Source of the DNA: Nymphaea colorata
Lineage: Eukaryota; Streptophyta; Magnoliopsida; Nymphaeales; Nymphaeaceae
Reading direction: 5' to 3'
NCBI RefSeq assembly: GCF_008831285.2
Contig: NC_045140.1
Span: 14,991,796-15,055,795 of the forward strand
Length of the DNA stretch: 64,000 nucleotides
Below, piece by piece: positions 22,479-34,400 of this stretch. The notes under the pieces are model-generated. The model was not told the origin of the DNA and did no database searches. It worked only from the letters and a program-made list of their open reading frames with translations. A program made the position numbers and the translations under genes. The first letter of the stretch is position 1, and each line of letters begins with the position of its first letter.

Positions 22479-25400
22479 ATGGGGGTCGTCTGCAACGGAT
22501 GCGTCTCGGGATTCCTCCCGAAGGATGAGGCCTTTGCTGTACACTATCCGGGATACCCTTCTTCTACATCCCGGGCGATCGAAACCCTCGGCGGCAACGA
22601 CGGCATTCTCAAGGTTCTAGGGTTTCTTGCTTCTCTCTCAGTTTGTTTTGTTTTATTCTCATTTTCTACCATCCATGAATTCCGTGGAATTCCCCCTTGT
22701 GTTTATGGATTTTTTGGTGTCTACGTTTCTCCTTGAGTCATTCCTTGAGTCATTTCCGGTCTTCGGGTTCTTATTCTTCTGGATTATAAACCTTATGCTT
22801 GCGTTGGCCGATGAACTTGGTGAGAAGGCATTGAAGCTCAACTCTATTGCTTTCCTTTCCTTAGATCTATATGTTTTGTAATTGCTTCAATTGTTGTTTT
22901 CCCTTTTGGTCAATTTGCTGTCGCGCTTGATTTTCCTTCTATGTTTCGGTTCGTTCTGCTATTCGGTACTTCATTTTTTCTTTTTTTGCCTTGTTGGGAC
23001 TATTTAGTAAAATTTCATATTTCTCGTTACATATATAGCGCCCCTCTGAAGTGGTGGAACTCTATTGTAGAGGTGGAACAAAAGTCCCACCATAAAACAA
23101 ACGCGGAACTAAAAACCCGGGATTTCTTCTGCAGATACGGAAGTTTACTCCCAGCAATAAAGTTCCACCAAGATAGGTGGAACTTTATTCCTGGGCAATT
23201 TTTTTTTTCCCGTTGGAGTGCTTGCTGTTAGGGTACAGAGGAATCTTCCCTCTTTTCTTTCTCTCATCCGTAGCAAGGCAGAGCTGAGGAAGCTCCTTGC
23301 GCACGGCCTGCAACAGAATAAATGGCCTCATCCTCTCCTCTTCCATTCCCCTTCATTCTCCGCTTATATTGGACATTTCAAAGCCCTAAATCTCATCCGT
23401 TCCCTACAACACAATCGGGGATTTGGGACACCCAATTTCCCTGTTGTAGTCGACGCTGTTGTGGCATAGTTTTTTAGATAAAAATAGAAAATACAAGAAT
23501 AAACAAATTAACAAATCTATGAAAAGGGTTTCCATCTCCAAAAATCTTTACCTCAAATTTGCACCATTTCAAAATTATATTTTCATGTGCATTTTCATGT
23601 TCTAGAACATCATAAAAAAATTTAAAAACAATGATAAAATTGAAACTAAATTAATTAAGGATTTCTTTTTTTAACTTCAGACTCATTATATTTTATTTTA
23701 AAAGTGTTTCCCTTCGGCTCGCTTAAGCACCAACAATTTATCTAATGACCTTCATTTACATTTCAGCTCTCAGTTACCCAAGTTAAGTTAATAAATAATA
23801 GTAAAGAACTTGACACTTTGTTTCATTTTCTTCATGTACAAGGATATGCAACTTTAAATGCCGGATGCGGCGGTTTGCTTTTTAGCATAATTTTAGAAAT
23901 GATTTTTCACATCTACCCTTTTTTAATTTGTTGTTGCTGAGTATTGTTGGAAATATATGTTACTTAAGTTCCATGCACAAACAAACATGGTGTTAAAAAT
24001 ACTTGGAACAAAAATGAAATCAAACAAATATAGGTATATGGAAGATGGAACAAAAGTTCCACAAAAAAAGTACCCGGTACTAAACTACCCGATGCTGATA
24101 CCCGGGTATTTAGTTCCACGTATTCAAATGCTACATGAATACCATAAGGATTCATGCTACATGCTGGCCATTGCCAGATGATTAAAAAATAAAAATTTAT
24201 CGCTAACAATACCATAAAGGCATAAACCATTGTTTAAATCACTATGAACAATTTGTAGCATAAATTATCGTTAATGCTCCCGAGGCAACCGTCTTTTAGC
24301 AATACATTTTTAATTTTTAGCCATCAAACAACATCCAACTCAAACATCCAACAAATTCAAACTTTCATATATATATATGTGTGTGTGTGTGTGTGTAGCC
24401 ATCAAACAACATCCAACTCCAATATCCAGCAGATTCAAACTTTCATATATATATATATGTGTGTGTGTGTGTGCCCGACTTCTTGCTAAACGTCCAAAAG
24501 CTGGCAGTGAGTTAGTTCTTTATGTTGCTTGTAAACTGATCAGTGACACATGTCACTATAATCTGGCTATTCCTAATGTGGAACACTAGGCTTGGTGTAC
24601 TAACATGCTTTTTTTCTTCCAGGCTCGAAGTTCAGTCTCTAATTACTTGGAGCTCCATTTTCGACCTGAAGACCCTTATTCACATCCTGCATTTGGAGAG
24701 TTGCGTCACTGCAAAGGTCTTCTGCTTAGGCTATCTAGAAACAAATCTGCTGATGCTCAAACTGTTGATTCTGCAAAAGATTTTTCAGAGTCTATGCAAG
24801 CTGAAGTCACCAATTTGGAACATGCCAATGAAGGAAAGGATAGTGGCAAGACCCCTGTCGTATCTGAAACTGAACCTACAGCTGCTAATGAGGATAAGCA
24901 TGCAAGATATGATGAACCAACCGTTTCGTCACAACTGTGTGCAGATATCGTAGCTAGGGTGGTTAATGCATACCATTTTGATGGTGAAGTTCAACAAACT
25001 TTGCTACCAAGTCTTCAATAACTGCTTTATTTCATTTAATGATCATATCTTTTGTATATGAGTGATAAAGTAAGTTTATTGCTTAGGCTGAGCACTAAGT
25101 CACATGGGTACAGATACGGGTATGGAGATGCAGGTATCAGCACGGCAACTTTAAGAAATGTAGGTATGGGGATACAGCAGGAGGGTGTATATATATATAT
25201 AAGAAACTACAAAAATTTCAAAATGAAAGCAACATTTAAATAAACAAGTGGTATAAATAAAAACAAGTACATGCTAATGCACAATATCTCTCAAATAAAA
25301 GAATGAAAACTGAGTTAGAATAAACTAAATCAAGTAAAACTGTAAACTAAGTAGTCTGGATCAGTTTCGCTTTAAGAGGGCTCAGGTGTATCTAGTACCC

Positions 25401-28400
25401 GCTTTGCATTGTCGGTGAAACAACACGTTATAGGGACGTTATTGAAGTACCCATGTGACTTAGGCTTGGCATTGGGCCGGCCCACAGTCTGTGCCTGTGG
25501 CCCAAGGCTGGGCCCAAACATCAAAACCCAAGCCTGGCTTGGTCCGTCCCAACCTGATCATAATGAAACCATATATAAAATATATACATTTAATATATAA
25601 ATGTAATATTTATAGTGAAAAATATATAAAAATATAATAAATATTGTTGGCCCTACTTGGCATAGCTCGAAAAGTTATCGGGCTGGCATGAGGCCTCATT
25701 TTGCGGCCCGGGTCTGGCCCGACACCCAACTTTATTTATGCTTTGATGAGAATTATTGTTAATTAGGGCAAAGGTAAGGGTTTCTATGTAGTGATACATT
25801 TTCTAATTTTTTTGGTTCTTCCAGGTATGGTAGATTACCAACACGTTCTTCCTGTTCATGCACATGCTGCAAAGAGAAAGAAGAGGCATTTGGTGCAGTC
25901 ACAATTCGGTATTTGTGTCACATTCCTTATGGATTCTGTTTACCCAAGTCTTTGAAAGCATAAATTGTGGTTACATTACTTCTATATTTCTATCTCATCA
26001 TACAAAGAGGTTCTACTGTTTTGTAGATAAGGATGGCTTTATGGATATAGACCAGGACCTAATGATGTTGGTACCTCCACTGTTCTCACAGAAGGACATC
26101 CCTGAGAATCTTGTGTAAGCCTTATAATGCCTGTTTCCAAAGGAGTTTAGGATGATTCAAGTGTTTTCTCTATATATCCTTTTTCTATTTCCTTTTTTCA
26201 TATCTCTTTTCAGTTGTTGCAAGAAAGGAGATCAGAAGGAAATTAATGATTCTTTGTGTCCTTACCTTTTTTTTTCCAGTTTGGATAACCATCTGGTTTT
26301 CTTTATCCTGTCTTTTGTATCTGTGGGTTGAATTAGTCTGTTTTTAATTCTCCTGGTACTGTGTCGTGTGTCACATCTTTCTTCTCCAGCCAACTGGCGT
26401 AGACTTGGTGCGCTTTTTTCAGAGAAATCTCATTGTTGTCTTGTATTTCCCGTTCTTACTGATTTTTCTTTTCCCAGGTTAAGGCCACTGGGCAGTGAAA
26501 ATTCAAAACTAAAACAGGAGAGGGCAATGCAGCACCACTGGGAGGTACTTGTTTGATACATTATGCTACCTTTTTGCTGATATATGATCATTTGCGGATG
26601 AGCCACGTACATGCTTGTCCTTGCATTCATTGCCATTCAGTCATAATTAGATAGATTAGAAAAAAAATTGTGTTTATGCAGTCATTTTGCTGACGTAACA
26701 TGTTAATCCATGTACATTGCAATTCATAATTGTTTCTTAATTGTGCAGGAGGTTTCATTTCTAGTGATATTCATGCACTGCTAGCTTATTGATTGTCAAG
26801 TCGTGCTACTTTTATATTGTTTGAGAGCAACAACTACCTCCTACTTTATCTTTCCTAGTCTTTTACCGTTTTCTTCAAATCATCTTCAATCTGCTGATTT
26901 GTCACTGCTTGTGGACAAACAATGCTTTGTCCAGATACATCTTTGTCTCCTTTCATGGACATGGTTTGGCGGATTTTACAGTTGTGTCTGACTAGAAGTT
27001 GAACTTTTTTGCAGATGGATATTGGGCCATGTTTCGCTCTTGATTTTGATATAAAAGATATCCTGATAGCCTTTATTTTCACAAATTTGCTTCTTTACTA
27101 TTTCTCAGGCAGTCTATCCTTAGATCTTGTGAGTTCTGCTATTAGCTGAATTTCTCTGTCATACAATGGTTCAAAGTCATATTGTGCTGAGAATGAGAAT
27201 TTAGGTCCTTTGGATGTTCATTGTAAGCACACAAAGGTGTTATGTGATGACTGTTCAGATATAAGTTTTGAATTCTTGTTCAACTTAAAATTTACACATA
27301 TCCCCGGTCCCATCAACTGCATGGAAAAAATCTCAAAGTATTCTACTGACTGGGATTGGCTTTCAGCCATAACAGATTTGTTCAATGAGCGCCCTATCTG
27401 GCCTAGGCGCTCTTTGCATGTCCGATTTCTCGAGAAAGGCCTCAAGGTGTCTAATGATCAGATGAAGAGGTACGTGTTAACTAGTTATTATTTTTGTGCC
27501 ATCTCTGATGTTTCTTTATTAAATCCTGATGGTTCTGTTTTGGACTTGCTATTAATGTTAACTGCCAATTGTAACTGGCATTACTGCAGGCTTCTTCTCA
27601 GATCTGCATATTACTTTGCTACCGGACCCTTCCGGGGGTTCTGGATTAGAAAAGGATACGATCCAAGGAAGGATTCAGAATCACAGATGTAAGATTTTAA
27701 TTATTGTGTTAGGCTGTACTATGTCTACTTTTTAATACTGTACTATGTCTACTTTTTAATACATGCATTTGTTTGGTTGGTGATAAACTTATATGTAGTT
27801 TGGATCTAATGCAATAAGAATCAAGATTAAAGAATCTTAATCCAACTACATTCACAACTAAACTAAAACTAAACTTAAACTAACTAAAACTCAAGCAAAT
27901 GATCAATCGAACAAGAAGAACAGAAGAAAACTAACAACATGTTTAGGCCTTGCCCACAAGCGACAGGTGGAGAAGGGGCCATTCCTTTGCTGCAGGCGGG
28001 ATTTTGACGTCTTTCTTGGCTGGAATTGTGCACGCTGGTGAACGCTTCTCCTCTAGATGCCTTCCCACAACAACGACGGGGCTCCTTGTCGGCAGCTCGA
28101 GAAGAGCTGCAATCACCTGCTCTCGTTCGGGCGAACTGAAGAATGGGGCACTCGTGGGCGGCAAAGTTCCCTTGTTGCTAGTGGCTGGCCTACCGCCTCC
28201 ACCGGCGGCAGGCAGGGCGTCAGATTCTCTGGCTCCCTTAATGGTGACGGCATCCACCACTCCCTGCCCACTAGTGGACGGTAGACCCATTGGTGGGGAA
28301 GCCTCAGGCGGGGAAATCTCTTGCCTTTCTGCACAAGAGGCAGACGAAACAGAAGTTGTTCCCCTGCCGTCGGATGAGCTCCCGAATCCTTTACCTGACG

Positions 28401-31400
28401 GCTATGCAGCGGCCAGCCTCAGCCACTCCTTCAGACGCTCATCCTCAACCATGGCTGGGTTCACCGCTGTCCGATGGTGAAGTGGCGGAGTCGTCTGCTT
28501 ATGTGTTGAAAAAGACAACGGTTGACCCAACGCGAGAGGATGTCCATGAAGATCTTGTGTGTTCTGCAAAATAGAACAGAGCATTCCTCAGATCTCGGCT
28601 ATCTTCCTGGTTACAATAGCAAGATCCTGTCTAATGAAAGATAAATCAGATTCCTGCCTTGCTACGGTCAGCATCAAGGTTTGCTGAACTTGGTCTTTCA
28701 TGTTCGTAAAAGCCTTGCTCTGATACCAATTAATGCAATAAGAATCAAGATTAAAGAATCTTAATCCAACTGCACTCACAACTAAACTAAAACTAAACTT
28801 AAACTAACTAAAACTCAAGCAACTCAAGCAATTGATGAATCAAACAAGAAGAATAGAAGAAAACTAACAACACACTTCATTTCTTTCAACTTCTTGACGG
28901 TCTACAAAATGATCCAATGTCCCCTTATATATAGAAAGGGATGGACTGCGGATCTTGATCATTTTACAAATACTAAAAATTCTAATTGGGTTCAATTACA
29001 AAATTTGGTTATGCTTTCATCTTGCATCAGGATCTGTCCACTTCCCTTAGTTACTTGAGTTTTGAGATGTATAAATGCTTCATTTTTTCTATTGGGCTTC
29101 TTGAGAAGTATTTCATCTAAGAGAAGCAGTGTTGTATGATACGTACGATACAGGGCCGATACGTAAGATACAATACGTATCTTTTACAAAATACGATACA
29201 ATACATGCCCCATATCTACGATACGGGCTGATTTCAAAAAATGGGGGCTAGAACCCTCCTTTTCGTAGTTTTTTTTATAAAATCCCGACCCTTCTTCATT
29301 TTTAACCTAGAGATTGTGCCGTCGTGGAGGGAAATTATCGATTTCCATCGTTAAATCATCGATTAACCATGGATTTGTGCGTGGGTGGCTGATTCTCGTT
29401 GGGAGGAAAGAGTTTTTTTTTTAAATCGTGAAGATGAAAATGAAGAAGAAGATGGAGATGAAGATGAGAATGAATATGATGAAGATTATGAATGAGAGTC
29501 GAGAGTGCTTTCATTGATATATGTATTGACATTGAACATTTTCACAATTTCATTATCATCTTGTGATGTAATACATAACATTTAAGACTTGTTTTTTGAT
29601 GTGGTATCTCATAGACTTATGGACCTTATGACTTATAAATCTATGTGTTTTTTATGAAGAACATATTATTCTTGTTTTTACTGATTTTTTATGAATTTTT
29701 TGAATTTTTTTTCCTATTTTTTCTGATTTATTAAAAAAAAATATGGTTACGATACGTTACGATATTTTGCGATACAGCGTATCTTAAAGCCAGACCGATA
29801 CGGCTTACGATACCCTTTTTACAACATTGAAGAGAAGAGTATCAAATATAAGCCTAAAAAGAATCACCTTCATTGACTTGCCAGGATCCCAGTGGTAATT
29901 TTCAAAAATTGGACCTTCTATGCCATTGGACATATCTTTACGGGACAATTGTGTTCTGCATTGCTTTTCTGCATTTCCAGAATTCTGATCCTTTCATCTT
30001 CAAAGAAATTATCAATTGATATGGACATTCTATTTTATGAAGGCTGTTATTGGTTTCCTTTCACATCATATACATTGAAATCTTCCTCAGGGTCTCTTCC
30101 TATCCTTTTAGTTGATGTGGAGATTAAAAGGTTGAGGTTTTCATTAATTTCGTTAATCAGCATAATTGGACCAGCTTCATGACTTTTCCTCTAAGGTTCC
30201 TTTTTTGTCAATAGGAAGACCTTTTTTGTCAATAGGAAGACTTCACTAGTGTTTTAATGATTCTTTTTCTGATTACATGGGCACTGACTCCTTTTCTAGG
30301 TATGGTCTTACACATCTTTCTTCTCATGTGTGCTGATGAAATTTTTAGGAGACCCTTATGGTCAATTGAGCTTGTGGGAAAGTGATATCTGACAAGGGCG
30401 GTGTACGTGAAGCCTGTTTGCAGTTCACTTCATTGCATATTAGGTTGGTTCTTGGCCATTGTCAGTCTTGTATGAGTCAATTGAGCTGCAATGATGTCCA
30501 TCCTGGCTCAGATGGTGAAAGACTGTTGGCTACTTAAGTGGGTTTCCACCACCAATTGCGTTGATACTTCATCCAGCTGAGTGTATTTTCACTTCTGAGT
30601 TATACAGTTATACTGCTGCTAATGGATGAAAGGGAACAAAAGGTTTCTGGGGAATCACAATAACCATGAAATTAGTGTCTAAAGTGACTAACACTATGAT
30701 TCAGTTAATCTCTGGACTTGTTTCTGCACCAGCATACCAAAACGGCAAAAAAGTTTACCTCTTTATGTCTTTTTGTTCTTTTCATATTGGACCTTCTTGA
30801 CCCTGAAATTTTGTTTAATGAAATTATCTACAGATCATTGGTTTGAACTTAGATATCATTAGTTCACTAATGAGAAAGGATTATATACTCATTTGATTAG
30901 ATCTTCATGCAGATATCAAAGTATTGAGTTCAGAGTTCCTAAAGAGTTGCGGAGCTTCGAGATTATTGGAGCAGATGGAGAGTAAGTTTAACTGCGATTT
31001 TTGTTCCTCCTGTTCTGGTACTGTATGCACTATTTTACAAGGTCTGATTCTGCATGCATTTACATGCATATTTGTGTGGAATTCAATTTGAACAACTTAC
31101 TTTCACCGGAAAAGTATGACATTTAGGATTGCACAACCTTTCAAGCTTCTTGGACTAAACTGGAGCTTGACTTGTTTAAGATTGGCTCGAGCTTGACTTG
31201 TTTATTCGATGAGTTGAATTTGAGCTGAAGGGAGAACTGGCTGAAATAAATGATTTGCCCATTTAACAGTATTACATGTATGAAATACATGCACACACAC
31301 AGTGGCACGTGTGTGTGTGTGTGTAGGTCTTGGGTTCAAACTATTGGACATATTTTCAGCTTAAATAGTTTTCTTAAGCTTAGCCTAGTTTGGCCCAAGG

Positions 31401-34400
31401 TTGAGCCAGCCCATCTAACCCTGGTATTTCATTTTACCAAATTAATTGTTGTTACACTTAAGAAGCTTAGAAGCAGGACCTTGTTTGTAGCTTTTTGAAT
31501 CTAACGCTATGAAGTTTTCATTCAGATGTACAAAAGGCTAAAATGCTTTTGTCTCCTTAGCTAGTTTTGTTGAATAATCCTCTATTAGTATATTGTCAAT
31601 ATATGCTAAATTGTTCCACAGGTAATACATACCGATCTAAGATTTGCATACAAGGCACAATTCCCAGATACAAAAAGGCCAACTGATGTAGTCAAATGGC
31701 TTGTCTTTTTGTAAGTGCCTATGTTGTAGATCATCTCCTTCATGGAGTGCGTTCATTGTAGATCATCCCCACACTGAGTACATATATCATGATATGAGTT
31801 CAATACATGGTGATCTAAGTTAGGATATAGTTGCACTTTTAGGGGGGAATGTTTATGGCATGCCCAAAATTGCATGCTTTCTAACAGTCAAGTACTTTGT
31901 CTCGCCTAAACCCCCCCCCCTGCTGCACGCTGCCTCTACATTTTGATCTTAATTGAAGGACTTAAAAGGTGATTCCTTGCAACAAGCTTGTAGAATTGTG
32001 GCAGTGTATTACCCCCTCTCTTTTCATTGGGGGAGGGAGAGATGCACACATACAGCTTGCTGAAGTAATTTGCATGTGCCACAATTATGAATTAGGTTAT
32101 GCTTTGCCTAACTTGAAAGATTTGTAGTTCGGGGAGATCCATGGTCAACAAGCACTAAACGTGATCACAAATTATTTTTGGAAGTCACTACTAGTCCACT
32201 AGGCTTGTCTTCTTTGTTCAATGCGAATCTGATGTTTGAATAGTTTCCATCATTTTTACTTTTGTTTGCTTCTGTCAAGTTATGTGGTTAAATGTTGAAA
32301 TATTTTTTCTTCCCAGGGGAAAGCAAACATGGAAGGATATGTGCACGTTTCGAGTTTTTCCTTCTAAAAGTTTCTCTAGTCTTCAGCTGTATGAACTTGA
32401 TGATGAGTATATTCAGCAAGAGATTAGAAAACCTACCAAACAAAGCAGTTGCAATGTGAGTTAACTGCTTTTGCATTTGAAATTCATTGTATCTACTGCT
32501 TTCTGACATGTACAATCAATTTAGTTATCTTGCAATCACCAATTTAAATTGCATTCATGATGATTGCCATTCTTAACTATGTAAATACAGGCACATGAAA
32601 TATTTTGTGTTCCTTTTGCTTATATGTGATTCTGGTGCCTGGTAAGTGCTCTGACATGCTTGCAGTCATTAATTTAATTTGTATTCATGGTGACTGTCAT
32701 TCTTAAATATGTAAATACAGGCACATGAAATATTTTATGTTTATTTGATTTGCTTATGTTTGATTTTAGTGCATGGTAAGTGCTCTGTTTGTGTATGTGT
32801 GAGTCTGCATGGGTGTGTACAGAGAAGGAGAGTACAAACTGTTAAGTCTGTACGCATCAATGTAAAAGGGATCGGGTCTGGATCGGGTCTGTTCAGACCC
32901 GATCCACTTCGTTTTTATGTCTTCACGTCTAAGTGGTGGCACCTCAGACCCGATCCACTTCGTTTTTATGTCTTCACGTCTAAGTGGTGGCACCTCTTCT
33001 AATTACTTCATGTTTTATTCCTCTTTTTGTTGTAACCTAATTAGGTTTATGTTTTAATAATAGAGATCAAGCATAGTGTGGCTGCATTGGCCGCCGGTTC
33101 TCTTACCTTCATTGCCTTCTTCTATTCTCTATTCTCCATCCTCCTTATTTTCAGACGGAGAGACGTGATTCGGTGATGTTTTAGTGAAGATTCTCACATG
33201 GTATCAGAGCCAGGTTACATCGTCCTCCGGTGAGTGATTTCTTCTTGGAGTATTCTGCCCTAAATCTTATTTTCTGCCGTGCTTGGAGTATTCTGCCCTA
33301 AATCTTATTTTCTACCGTGGTTATCCTCAAACTCTGTTTCTGCCCTTAATCCCACGATTTGCCCTAATTTCTGTTGCCCTAAATTCTGTTTTTTGCCCTA
33401 AGTCACACGGTTTGCCCTAATTTCTATCGTGACCTCTAAAATTCTGCCCAAATCGTGTTCTAATCCTCTTTTTCAATCATGGACCAGCCGGCTCCCTCTC
33501 TTCTATCCTCTAGTTTTCTCTCACAACTCATCTCTCAAAAACTGAACCATAGTAATTATTTGACTTGGAAACGCCAAATTGTCCCATTTATTAAGAGCCA
33601 TAGACTGTATGGGCACATCGATGGGACTACTCCAGCACCTCCAAAGTATGCTAACCGTGAAATAAAGAAGACAGTCGTGGGAGATAAAGGTGTTGGGGCC
33701 TCGGCTGGAAGTGAAATCAGTTTTGAATATGAAACTCTTCCTGAGAGCAATCCCGAATATGAAGTTTGGCTGGCTCACGACCAGTCTCTTGTTGCTTATA
33801 TCACTTCTACCTTGTCAGAGGAGGTATTGGGAGGTATTGATGATGATTTAACTGCCCTAGAGTTGTGGTCTACCCTTGCTACAACATATTCTCAAGTCTC
33901 GGAAGCACGTTTTCTACAATTAAGAAGGCAATGAAGGTAAGAGAACCGGCGGCCAATGCAGCCACACTATGCTTGATCTCTATTATTAAAACATAAACCT
34001 AATTAGGTTACAACAAAAAGAGGAATAAAACATGAAGTAATTAGAAGAGGTGCCACCACTTAGACGTGAAGACATAAAAACGAAGTGGATCGGGTCTGAA
34101 CAGACCCGATCCAGACCCGATCCCTTTTACATTGATGCGTACAGGTTGAAAACCATTGTATCCAAGAGCAAAGAAAGCTAGATAAAAACAGAAGAGAGAG
34201 AGAAGAGGGATTTACGTGGTTCGGCAGTTTTAAGCCTACATCCACGAGAAGGGAAAAGTCTGTTTTTCATTCATATTTCAGAACCACGGTACAACTCTAT
34301 ATATAGAAGATGGGAGCAAAGAAACAGGAACGTGATAAGCTAGATCTTCACAGCAAGGAAAAAAAGGGATTAAGATAAACTCTTATTTCTTTCAAAGAAT

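Noticed and set aside
27950-28480. 176-codon plus-strand frame as an exon of the TFIIIC gene or a new gene
   Set aside because: It lies wholly within the LTR element bounded by the TCTAA duplication, and its antisense carries the element's own orientation signals.
30913-31710. Including the 69-nt stretch as a constitutive TFIIIC exon
   Set aside because: Skipping it restores the family-typical spacing between EFRVP and FRVFP motifs, and its in-frame acceptor (ctaag) is weak.
32766-33002. Short frames with repeated RPDPLRFYVFTSKW peptide
   Set aside because: Translation of the 51-bp LTR duplication, not a protein repeat.
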